Source of the DNA: Callipepla californica brunnescens
Taxonomy: Eukaryota; Chordata; Aves; Galliformes; Odontophoridae
Assembly: GCA_023055505.1 (NCBI GenBank)
Contig: JALIRH010000147.1
Span: 186,001 to 250,000 of the forward strand
Length of the DNA stretch: 64,000 nucleotides
Direction of reading: 5' to 3'
Of the stretch, positions 23,398-34,960 are shown piece after piece; position 1 is the first letter of the stretch, and each line of letters starts with the position of its first letter. Both the position numbers and the translations under genes were made by a program. The notes beneath the pieces are model-generated. The model saw only the letters and a list, made by a program, of their open reading frames with translations. It was not told the DNA's origin and did not search any database.

Positions 23398-26356
23398 CTT
23401 TCTTCAGCGGCAAAAGCAGCAGGAGCCGCGATTGATGCGATTCGAACATGATTCACGGTTTTCCGCGGTTTGAAAATTAGCACGCTACCGGTTTGCTATG
23501 TTTGTTAAAGGGAGCTTTTGCAATGCTCAGATGACAGTGTTTTTGGGGAACATATAGAAGCGGTGCAATCACACATCCATTTGGTAGAGGAAACAGCTTT
23601 CCGTAATAAACTTTTCTCTTTTGCTTCTTTATCTCTGAATACCATACTTTTGCAAAAGAGAATCGAAAGATACTTGTGTTCGACAAGAAAAAGTTTTTCC
23701 ATGTATTAACTAGAAGTACGAAAAAGAATAACAACACTGGTCAGAGTAAAGAATGAAAACGTGCTCGTAGATGAATGAATGATGCAGACATACGTTGCAT
23801 TCAGTAGCAGAGCAGAATGAGAATCAAAACTTTCCCTCCCACTAACATTGGGATGCAGCATACATACACATACAACTCCTGAAACGGAGTCACTTTCACG
23901 TGTAAACCGCGATTTGTTAAAGAAGAACCGCTACCGGCTGATTATTGATGCCGCGATTCAGTGCACGGCAGCCGGCTGACTAGCGTCTTTCTTCAGCGGC
24001 AAAAGCAGCAGGAGCCGCGACTGGTGCGATTGAATCGGAATCCGCGGCTAAGCGCGGTTCGAGCATCAAATTCTCTGCCGCTTTTTCTCTGCTACTAAAG
24101 GGAGCTATTCCGATGCTCCGGTGACAAGGTTTTAAGGGTAAACCTTAGAATCGGTGGAATCACACACACCTTTGGGAGAGGAATTATCTTTCCGTACTTT
24201 ACGCCTCTCCATTGCTTCCATAGTTCTGAAAAACATCCCTTTTTGAGAGAGAATGAGAAAGATCCGCGGGTATTGTAAGAAAATTGAAGTGAATGTGTTA
24301 GATTGAGGAAGTAAAAAGGATAACAGCACTGGTCAGAGAAAAGAATGAAAACGTGCTCGCAGATGAATGAACGATGCAGACATACGTTGCATTCAGTAGC
24401 AGAGCAGAATGAGAATCAAAACTTTCCTTCCCAGTAACAAAAGGGATCCAGCACACATTCTCTTCCAACTCCTGAAACCGAGTCACTTTCACGTGTAAAA
24501 CGCGAATTGTTGGAATAGGACCGCTACCGGCTGATTTTTGAAAAGCCGCGATTCAGTGCACTGCTGCCGTCTGGCTGGCGTCTTTCTTCAGCGGCAAAAG
24601 CAGCAGTAGCCGCGATTGATGCGATTCGAGCCTGAGACGCGGTTCTTCGCGGTTCGAACATTAACACGCTGCCGGTTTGCTATGTTTGTTTGAAGTGGCT
24701 TTAGCAAATCTCCACTGGCAGTGTTTTTGGGGAACACTTAGAAGAGGTGGAATCAAATATACATTTGATAGAAGAAACAGCTTGACGTACCTAACGCTAC
24801 TATTTGACTTTTTAGCTCTGAATACCATACCGTACCAAAAGAAAAAGGGAATGAATTGTTTGTTTGGCAAGAAAAACTTGTGTGACGGTATTAACTAGAG
24901 GAACTGAAAAAGGTAACAAGACTGGTCAGAGAAAAGAATGAAAACGTGCTCGTAGTGGAATGAACGATGCAGACATACGTTGCATTCAGTAGCAGAGCAG
25001 AATGAGAATCAAAACTTTCCCTCCCACTAACATTGGGATGCAGCATAAATACACATACAACTCCTGAAACCGAGCCACTTTCACGTGTAAACCGCGATTT
25101 GTTGGAGAAGAACCGCTACCGGCTGATTACTGAAGCCGCGATTCAGTGCACTTTTACCGGCTGACTAGCGTCTTTCTTCAGCGGCAAAAGCAGCAGGAGC
25201 CGCGACTGGTGCGTTTGAATGGGAATCCGCGGCTAAGCGCGGTTCGAGCATCAAACTCTCTGCCGCTTTTTCTCTGCTTCTTAAAGGGGGCTATTCCGAT
25301 GCTCCGGTGACAAGGTTTTCTGGGGAACATTTAGAAGCGCTGGAATCACACACGCCTTTGGGAGAGGAACCAGCTTTCCGTACTTAACGTCTCTCTATTG
25401 CTTCCATAGTTCTGAAAAACATCCCTTTTTGAGAGAGAATGAGAAAGATCCGCGGGTATTGTAAGAAAATTGAAGTGAATGTGTTAGATTAAGGAAGTAA
25501 AACGGATAACAGCACTGGTCAGAGAAAAGAATGAAAACGTGCTCGCAGATGAATGAACGATTCAGACGTACGTTGCATACAGTAACAGAGCAGAATAAGA
25601 ATTAAAACTTTCAGTCCTATTAAAACTGGGATCCAGCACACATTCTCTTCCAACTCCTGAAACCGAGTCACTTTCACGTGTAAACCGCGAATTGTTGGAG
25701 AAGAACCGCTACCGGCTGATTTTTGAAAAGCCGCGATTCAGTGCACTGCTGCCGTCTGACTGGCGTCTTTCTTCAGCGGCAAAAGCAGCAGTAGCCGCGA
25801 TTGATGAGATTCGAGCGGAATCCGAGGTTCTGAGCGGTTCGAATATTAACACTCTGCCGGTTTGCTTTGCTTGTTAAAAGTGGCTTTTGCAACGCTCCGC
25901 TGACAGTGTTTTTGGGGAACACTTAGAAGAGGTGGAATCAAACATACATTTGGTAGAAGAAACAGCTTAACGTACTTAACGCTACTATTTGACTTTTTAG
26001 CTCTGAATACCATACCGTTCCAAAAGAAAAAGGGAATGAATTGTTTGTTTGGCAAGAAAAACTTGTGTGACGATATTAAAAAGAGGTAGGAAAAGGAATA
26101 ACAAGACTGGTCAGAGAAAGGAATGTAAACGTGCTCGTAGATGAATGAATGATGCAGACATACGTTGCATTCAGTAGTAGAGCAGAATGAGAATCAAAAC
26201 TTTCCCTCTCACTGACACTGGGATCCAGCATCCATTCACTTACAACACCTGAATTGGAGTCACTTTCAGGTTTAAACCGCAATTTGTTGGAATAGAAACG
26301 CTGCCGGCTGATTACTGAAGACGCAATTCAGTGCACGTCTTTCAAATGACTGGCTT
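23398..26356 (+). repeat. Satellite 5-monomer module, version B
   Basis: The module is 2959 bp, the same length as the module at 16295-19253 but with a different pair of monomers missing. It keeps the ATAGAAGAAACAGCTTGACG-type I monomer near 24660-24900 and loses a later III-I pair. The two 5-mers therefore arose by independent two-monomer deletions. Confidence 0.85.
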
Positions 26357-29286
26357 CTTTCTTCAGCGGCAAAAGCAGCAGGAGCCGCGATTGATGCGGT
26401 TCGAAAATTAGCACGCTACCGGTTTGCTATGTTTGTTAAAGGGAGCTTTTGCAATACTCAGACGACAGTGTTTTTGGGGAACATATAGAAGAGGTGCAAT
26501 CACACAATGCAATTATAGAAAAAAGAGCTTTCCGTAATAAACGTTTCTCTTTTGCTTCTTTATCTCTGAATACCATACTTTTGCAAAAGAGAATCGAAAG
26601 ATACTTGTGTTCGACAAGAAAAAGTTTTTCCATGTATTAACTAGAAGTACGAAAAAGAATAACAACACTGGTCAGAGTAAAGAATGAAAACGTGCTCGTA
26701 GATGAATGAATGATGCAGACATACGTTGCATTCAGTAGCAGAGCAGAATGAGAATCAAAACTTTCCCTCCCACTAAAATTGGGATGCAGCATACATACAC
26801 ATACAACTCCTGAAACGGAGTCACTTTCACGTGTAAACCGCGATTTGTTAAAGAAGAACCGCTACCGGCTGATTATTGATGCCGCGATTCCGTGCACTTT
26901 TACCGGCTGACTGGCGTCTTTCTTCAGCGGCAAAAGCAGCAGGAGCCGCGACTGGTGCGATTGAATCGGAATCCGCGGCTAAGCGCGGTTCGAGCATCAA
27001 ATTCTCTGCCGCTTTTTCTCTGCTACTAAAGGGAGCTATTCCGATGCTCCGGTGACAAGGTTTTAAGGGTAACCCTTAGAATCGGTGGAATCACACACAC
27101 CTTTGGGAGAGGAATTATCTTTCCGTACTTTACGCCTCTCCATTGCTTCCATAGTTCTGAAAAACATCCCTTTTTGAGAGAGAATGAGAAAGATCCGCGG
27201 GTATTGTAAGAAAATTGAAGTGAATGTGTTAGATTGAGGAAGTAAAAAGGATAACAGCACTGGTCAGAGAAAAGAATGAAAACGTGCTCGCAGATGAATG
27301 AACGATGCAGACATACGTTGCATTCAGTAGCAGAGCAGAATGAGAATCAAAACTTTCCTTCCCAGTAACAAAAGGGATCCAGCACACATTCTCTTCCAAC
27401 TCCTGAAACCGAGTCACTTTCACGTGTAAACCGCGAATTGTTGGAATAGGACCGCTACCGGCTGATTTTTGAAAAGCCGCGATTCAGTGCACTGCTGCCG
27501 CCTGACTGGCGTCTTTCTTCAGCGGCAAAAGCAGCAGTAGCCGCGATTGATGCGATTAGAGCCTGAGACGCGGTTCTTCGCGGTTCGAACATTAACACGC
27601 TGCCGGTTTGCTATGTTTGTTTGAAGTGGCTTTAGCAAATCTCCACTGGCAGTGTTTTTGGGGAACACTTAGAAGAGGTGGAATCAAATATACATTTGAT
27701 AGAAGAAACAGCTTGACGTACCTAACGCTACTATTTGACTTTTTAGCTCTGAATACCATACCGTTCCAAATGAAAAAGGGAATGAATTGTTTGTTTGGCA
27801 AGAAAAACTTGTGTGACGGTATTAACTAGAGGAACTGAAAAAGGTAACAAGACTGGTCAGAGAAAAGAATGAAAACGTGCTCGTAGTGGAATGAACGATG
27901 CAGACATACGTTGCATTCAGTAGCAGAGCAGAATGAGAATCAAAACGTTCCCTCCCACTAACATTGGGATGCAGCATACATACACATACAACTCCTGAAA
28001 CCGAGCCACTTTCACGTGTAAACCGCGATTTGTTGGAGAAGAACCGCTACCGGCTGATTACTGAAGCCGCGATTCAGTGCACTTTTACAGGATGACTAGC
28101 GTCTTTCTTCAGCGGCAAAAGCAGCAGGAGCCGCGACTGGTGCGATTGAATGGGAATCCGCGCCTAAGCGCGGTTCGAGCATCAAACTCTCTGCCGCTTT
28201 TTCTCTGCTTCTTAAAGGGGGCTATTCCGATGCTCCGGTGACAAGGTTTTCTGGGGAACATTTAGAAGCGCTGGAATCACACACGCCTTTGGAGAGGAAC
28301 CAGCTTTCCGTACTTAACGTCTCTCTATTGCTTCCATAGTTCTGAAAAACATACCTTTTTGAGAGAGAATGAGAAAGATCCGCGGGTATTGTAAGAAAAT
28401 TGAAGTGAATGTGTTAGATTAAGGAAGTAAAACGGATAACAGCACTGGTCAGAGAAAAGAATGAAAACGTGCTCGCAGATGAATGAACGATTCAGATGTA
28501 CGTTGCATACAGTAACAGAGCAGAATAAGAATTAAAACTTTCACTCTTATTAAAACTGGGATCCAGCACACATTCTCTTCCAACTCCTGAAACCGAGTCA
28601 CTTTCACGTGTAAACCGCGAATTGTTGGAATAGGACCGCTACCGGCTGATTTTTGAAAAGCCGCGATTCAGTGCACTGCTGCCGTCTGACTGGCGTCTTT
28701 CTTCAGCGGCAAAAGCAGCAGTAGCCGCGAATGATGAGATTCGAGCGGAATCCGAGGTTCTGAGCGGTTCGAATATTAACACTCTGCCGTTTTGCTCTGC
28801 TTGTTAAAGAAGGCTTTTGCAACGCTCCGATGATAGTGTTTTTGGGGAACACTTAGAAGAGGTGGAATCAAACATAAATTTGGTAGAAGAAAAAGTTTAA
28901 CGTACTTAACGCTACTATTTGACTTTTTAGCTCTGAATACCATACCGTTCCAAAAGAAAAAGGGAATGAATTGTTTGTTTGGCAAGAAAAACTTGTGTGA
29001 CGATATTAAAAAGAGGTAGGAAAAGGAATAACAAGACTGGTCAGAGAAAAGAATGAAAACGTGCTCGTAGATGAATGAACGATGCAGACATGCGTTGCAT
29101 TCAGTAGTAGAGCAGAATGAGAATCAAAACTTTCCCTCCCACTAACATTGGGATGCAACATACATACACTTACAACTCCTGAAACGGAGTAACTTTCACG
29201 TGTAAACCGCGATATGTTGGAGAAGAACCGCTACCGGCTGATTACTGAAGCCGCGATTCAGTGCACGTCTTTCAAATGACTGGCTT
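26357..29286 (+). repeat. Satellite 5-monomer module, version B with small deletion
   Basis: The module is 2930 bp, 29 bp shorter than the other 5-mers. Nearly all of this is explained by a 28-bp deletion at about 26398 in its type II monomer: GATGCG runs straight into GTTCGAAAATTAG. The deleted segment is bounded by GCG on both sides. Confidence 0.85.
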
Positions 29287-32200
29287 CTTTCTTCAGCGGC
29301 AAAAGCAGCAGGAGCCGCGATTGATGCGATTCGAACATGATTCACGGTTTTCCGCGGTTCGAACATTAGCTCGCTACCGGTTTGCTATGTTTGTAAAAGG
29401 TAGCATTTGCAATGCTCAGATGACAGTGTTTTTGGGGAACACTTATAAGCGGTGGAATCACACATCCATTTGGTAGAGGAAACAGCTTTCCTTAATAAAC
29501 GTTTCTCTTTTGCTTCTTTATCTCTGAATACCATACTTTTGCAAAAGAGAATCGAAAGATACTTGTGTTCGACAAGAAAAAGTTTTTCCATGTATTAACT
29601 AGAAGTACGAAAAAGAATAACAACACTGGTCAGAGTAAAGAATGAAAACGAACTCGTAGATGAATGAACAATGCAGACATACGTTGCATTCAGTAGCAGA
29701 GCAGAATGAGAATTAAAACTTTCCCTCCCACTAACATTGGGATGCAGCATACATACACATACAACTCCTGAAACCGAGTCACTTTCAAGTGTAAACCGCG
29801 ATTTGTTGGAGAAGAAACGCTACCGGCTGATTACTGAAGCCGCGATTCCGTGCACTTTTACCGGCTGACTGGCGTCTTTCTTCAGCGGCAAAAGCAGCAG
29901 GAGCCGCGACTGGAGCGATTGAATCGGAATCCGCGGCTAAGCGCGGTTCGAGCATCAAACTCTCGGCCGCTTTTTCTCTGCTTCTTAAAGGGGGCTATTC
30001 CGATGCTCCGGTGACAAGGTTTTCTGGGGAACCCTTAGAAGCGGTGGAATCACACACACCTTTGGGAGAGGAATTATCTTTCCGTACTTAACGCCTCTCC
30101 ATTGCTTTCATAGTTCTGAAAAACATACCTTTTTGAGAGAGAATGAGAAAGATCCGCGGGTATTGTAAGAAAATTGAAGTGAATGTGTTAGATTGAGGAA
30201 GTAAAAAGGATAACAGCACTGGTCAGAGAAAAGAATGAAAACGTGCTCGCAGATGAATGAACGATGCAGACATACGTTGCATTCAGTAGCAGAGCAGAAT
30301 GAGAATCAAAACTTTCCATCCCATTAACAATGGGATCCAGCACACATTCTCTTCCAACTCCTGAAACCGAGTCACTTTCACGTGTAAACCGCGAATTGTT
30401 GGAATTAGACCGCTACCGGCTGATTTTTGAAAAGCCGCGATTCAGTGCACTGCTGCCGCCTGACTGGCGTCTTTCTTCAGCGGCAAAAGCAGCAGTAGCC
30501 GCGATTGATGCGATTCGAGCCTGAGACGCGGTTCTTCGCGGTTCGAACATTAACACGCTGCCGGTTTGCTTTGATTGTTAAAAGTGGCTTTTGCAACGCT
30601 CCGCTGACAGTGTTTTTTGGGAACACTTAGAAGAGGTGGAATCAAACATACATTTGGTAGAAGAAACAGCTTGATGTACTTAACGCTTCTATTTCACTTC
30701 CTCAGCTCTGGATATCATACCGTTGCAAATGACAATCTGAGTTGTCCGTTTGTTTGGCAAGAAAGCTTGTGTGACTAGAGGTGCTAAAAAAGGTAGCAAG
30801 ACTGCTCAGAGGAAAGAATGAAAACGTGCTCGCAGATGAATGAACGATGCAGGCATACGTTGCATTCAGTAGCAGTGCAGAATGAGAATCAAAAATTTCC
30901 CTCTCACTTACACTGGGATCAGGCATCCATTCACTTACACCTCCTGAAACCGTGTCACTTTCACGTGTAAACCGCGATTTGTTGGAGTAGGAACGCTACC
31001 GGCTGATTATTGAAAAGCCGCGATTCAGTGCACTTTTACCGGCTGACTAGCGTCTTTCTTCAGCGGCAAAAGCAGCAGGAGCCGCGACTGGTGCGATTGA
31101 ATCGGAATCCGCGGCTAAGCGCGGTTCGAGCATCAAACTCTCGGCCGCTTTGCTCTGCTTCTTAAATGTGGCTATTCCGATGCTCCGGTGACACGGTTTT
31201 CTGGGGAACATTTAGAAGCTGTAGAATCACACATACCATTGGGAGAATTAAATTTTCGTACTTAACTCCTCTCCATTGCTTCCATAGTTTTGAAAAACAT
31301 ACCTTTTTGAGAGAAAATGAGAACGATCCACGTGTATTGTAAGAAAATTGAAGTGAATGTGGTAGATTGTGGAAGTAAAAACGATACCAACACTGGTAGG
31401 AGAAAAGAATGAAAACGTGCTCGCAGATGAATGAATGATGCAGACTTACGTTGCATTCAGTAGCAGAGCAGAATGAGAATCAAAACTTTCCCTCCTATTG
31501 ACACTGGGATCCAGCACACATTCTCTTACAACTCCAGAAACGGCGTCACTTTCACGTGTAAACCGCGATTTGCTGGGTTAGGACTGCTACCGGCTGATTA
31601 TTGAAAAGCCGCGATTCAGTGCACTGCTGCTGTCTGACTGGCGTCTTTCTTCAGCGGCAAGAGCAGCAGGAGCCGCGATTGATGCGATTGAATGGGAATC
31701 CGCGGCTAAGCGCGGTGCGAGCATCTAACTCTCGGCCGCTTTGCTCTGCTTCTTAAAGGGAGCCATTACGAAGCTCCGGTGACAAGGTTTTATGAGGAAC
31801 ATTTAGAAGCGGTAGAATCACACACGAGAATCAAATCTTTCCCTCCCACTAACTTTGGGATCCAGCATGCATTCTCCTACAACTCCTGAAACGGAGTCAC
31901 TTTCACGTGTTAGACGCGATTGGATGAAATTTGACCGCAACCGGCAATTATTGATGCCGCTATTCAGTGCACGTCTGTCGTTTTATTGGCGTCTTTCTTC
32001 AGCGGCAAAAGCAGCAATAGCCGCGATTGATGCGATTCGAGCCTGATACGCAGTTCTTCTCGTTTCAAATAGAAAGCTCGCAGCCGTTTTGCTCTGCTTG
32101 TTAAAGAAGGCTTTTGCAATGCTCCGATGACAGTGTTTTTGGGGAACATTTCGAAGCGGTTGAATCACACAATGCATTTGGTAGAAAAAACAGCTTGACG

Positions 32201-32780
32201 TATTCAACGCTACTATTTGACTTCTTTAGCTCTGAATATCATACCGTTCCAAATGAACATCGGAATGATCCGTTTCTTCGACATAACAACTGGTGTGTCG
32301 GTATTATCTAGAGGTACTAAAAAGGAGAAGAACACTGCTCAGAGAAAAAGAATGAAAACGTGCTCGCAGATGTATGAATGATGCAGACATACGTTGTATA
32401 CAGTTGCAGAGCAGAATGAGAATCCAAACTTACCCTCCCATTAATATTAGGATTCAGCTTCCATTCACTACCAACTCCTGAAACGGAGTCACTTTCACAT
32501 GGAATCCGCGATTTGCTTGATTAGGACCTCTGCCGGCTGATTCTTGAAGCCGCTATTCATTGCACGGCACCTTGATGACGCTCGTCTTTCTTCAGCGGCA
32601 AAAGCCGCAGGAGCCGCGATTGATGCCATAGAATCGGAATTCGCAGATCAGCGCCATTCGAACAGAAAGCTCGCTGCTGGTGTGATCTACTTGGTAAAGG
32701 GGGCTTTTGCGGTGCTCTGATTATACGGTTTCTTGCTGAACATTTCGAAGCAGTGGAATCACACCTGATTTGTCTAGAGG
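29287..32780 (+). repeat. Right, degenerate edge of satellite array
   Basis: Monomers II, III, I and III (anchors about 29287 to 31060) are followed by increasingly divergent copies. The copy near 31640 looks chimeric: type I before the anchor, type III after it. A copy near 31820 lacks about 250 bp, with the ATCACACACG word joining directly to AGAATCAAATCTTTCCC. The last two copies (anchors near 31993 and 32586) carry many changes. Decay toward the edge is typical of satellites maintained by unequal exchange. Confidence 0.85.
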
Positions 32781-33235
32781 AGAAATGACACCTAAGACTA
32801 TTGCTAACCCGAAACCTAATCCAAGCTCCAACCTTTACCCTATCCACAATCTTTGCCCTAACTGATAACCTAACCCTCAACCTCAACCTAACCAGAACCC
32901 TAAGTCTTACTTGAAATGCTAAACCTAACCCTAACCCTAACCTCAAACCTAGCACTAACCCTACTCCCAACCAAAACCACAACTCTAATCCTAAACCTAA
33001 AGCTAACTCTAAATCTAAAGCTAAGCCTAATACTTACCCTTGACCCAAATCGTCTCCATAAGAATCACTGTAGCTATTAGCCGAATCCTAACTCTACCTT
33101 CAAGCTATCCCTAACTCTGATCCTAATCCAAAACCCAAATTGAAGCCCAACCCTAAACCTTGAACAAAGCATCAGATTACCACAACCCTCACCTAACTCG
33201 AAACCAAAACCAAAACCTAGCCCTAAAGCTAACCC
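32781..33235 (-). repeat. Degenerate CCCTAA leader, upstream of the macrosatellite
   Basis: The C-rich telomeric strand is on +, opposite to the arrays left of the satellite. It includes the inverse of the recurrent word (GCATCAGATTACCACAACCC near 33168). This segment is not repeated upstream of units 2 to 6, where the retroviral fragment takes its place, so it marks the original left flank of the unit. Confidence 0.9.
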
Positions 33236-34872
33236 CAAACCCAATCCAAACCCCAAACCTACTCCTATTCCTAAACCTTATCTTAACCCTAAACCAAACC
33301 CAAACCCAAGGCCCTCCCCTTCTCTCAGCCTAACACTCAAACTAACCTAAACCCGAAACTAACCCTACATTTATCCTAATCTTGTCCATATTCTAAGGCC
33401 TAACCCTACTCTGACCAGAAAGCTCATGTTGTCTAAAATCTACCCCTTACCTAAAACCTAAATCGACAAAAAAACCTAACCCGAAACCTCAACCTAACTC
33501 TTCTCCTAACTAGAACACCAGCACTTCACCTTACCCTAACTGGAAACCTAGGACTAAATCCTTACCTTGTCCAGAACCCTATTCCTAACCCAAACCAGAA
33601 TTCTAACCTCTACCCTAACCAAAACCCTTCCCCTAAACCTAAACCTAATGCTACCCTCAACCAAACCCTAGCCCTAAATCCTACCCTAAAACCAACACCA
33701 CGTTTAAGCTCAAACCTCAAGCCTCAAAGAAAGCATCAGATTACCGCAGATCTCACCTAACACTAACCCCAATCCAATCCCTACTACTAACCCCAAACCC
33801 AATCCAAACACCAAAACTATTCCTATTCCTAAACCTAACACTAAGCCAGAACCAAACCCAAGGCCTACCCCTTCTCTCAGCCTGACACTCAAACTAACCT
33901 AGACCTGAACGCAACGCTAAATCAAATACTAAAACTCACCCTTAGCCAAGGCCCTTTTAGGACCCTTCCCTGGTCCTAAAACTAAAGAGAACCCTACCCC
34001 TTCCACTAAACCTTCATCTACATCCCTAACCCTTACCCTAAACCTAAATCTACACCAAAACCTAACCCTAACCCTAACATGTCTTCTAACTGTAAAACTA
34101 ACGCTTCACCTAACCCGAACTGAAACCCCAGGACTAAACCTTACCTAACACCTAGCTATATTCCTAACCCTATCCTGAAACCTAACGTTAACCCTAACCC
34201 TAAAAACAACTTGGAACTAAACCCTAACCCTAACCTAACCCTTATCAGAACCCTAAATCTAATCCTAACCGTTACCTCAATTGAACTCCAATTCTTCCTG
34301 AAATCTAAATGGGACCTTCAAACCAACCCCAGATTGAAGCCCAACCCTAAACCTAACACAAAGCATTAGATTACCACAGCCATCACCTAACTCTAACCCC
34401 AGCCTTAACGCTAATACTATCCCAAACACTATTCCAATTCCTAAACCCAACACAAACCCAAAAACACAAAGCCTACAATTCTCACAGCCTAACACTGAAA
34501 GGAAACCTAAATCTTACCCTAACTCTAAAACTAATCCAAAGCATGACCACAATTTCAACTCTAAATCTACCTTCAAACTAAAGCTGACCCTAACACCAAC
34601 CTCAAGTAAAAGCCCAACCCTAAGCCTAACACAAAGCATTAGATTACCACAACGCTCACCTAACTTCTAACCCCCACCCTAACACTAATACTAAAGCAAT
34701 CAGATTCCAAATACTAACCAAATTCCTATTCTGAAACCCAAAACTATTCCAAAAACAAACCCAAGGCCTAACCTTTCTCTCACCCTAACAATCAAAGAAA
34801 ACCTATTCCTAAACCTAATCCTAAATCTAGTCCTAACCCTAACCCTCACCCTTAATCTAACCCCAACCCCCA

Positions 34873-34960
34873 CCCAGAAGCTAACACTTAGCATTGTACA
34901 ATACCTAAACGTACCCCTAATCCTTATCACTAAACCTAAAAGGAACCTGAAACATAGTGC
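34873..34960 (+). repeat. Left bracketing word of the telomeric core, unit 1
   Basis: It starts CCCAGAAGCTAACACTTAGC and continues through TTGTACAATACCTAA to CCTAAAAGGAACC. A diverged direct copy starts at 36643. The same pair occurs in every unit (40218/41787, 45362/46937, 50512/52123, 55698/57178, 60753/63676). It is non-telomeric sequence marking the edges of the (CCCTAA)n core. Confidence 0.85.

Larger units (their letters stand above)
9121..32780 (+). repeat. 592-bp CpG-rich satellite array, about 41 monomers
   Basis: The anchor CTTTCTTCAGCGGC recurs at 9194, 9789, 10379, 10968, 11562, 12151, 12740, 13334, 13924, 14520, 15110, 15705 and onward, at spacings of 589-596 bp. Three monomer types are visible after the anchor. 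Type I has CAGCAGTAGCCGCG. Type II is preceded by ACGTCTTTCAAATGACTGGC. Type III has GCGACTGGTGCG and CCGCGGCTAAGCGCGG. All monomers point the same way. Short repeated open frames on both strands differ between types and are not maintained across the array, so they are not genes. I do not recognise the family. Confidence 0.97.

Noticed and set aside
9121..32780. Centromeric satellite with CENP-B box
   Set aside because: No NTTCGNNNNANNCGGGN match was found by eye in a representative set of monomers, and the location between telomeric arrays suggests subtelomeric satellite. A centromeric role is not excluded.
9600..32780. Pol III promoter or tRNA-derived origin of the satellite (GGTTCGAAC looks like a B box)
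   Set aside because: The last fixed base of the B box does not match and no A box lies at proper distance upstream.
9121..32780. CRISPR-like array
   Set aside because: The repeat period is 592 bp with no short repeat and unique spacer pattern, and the context is vertebrate.
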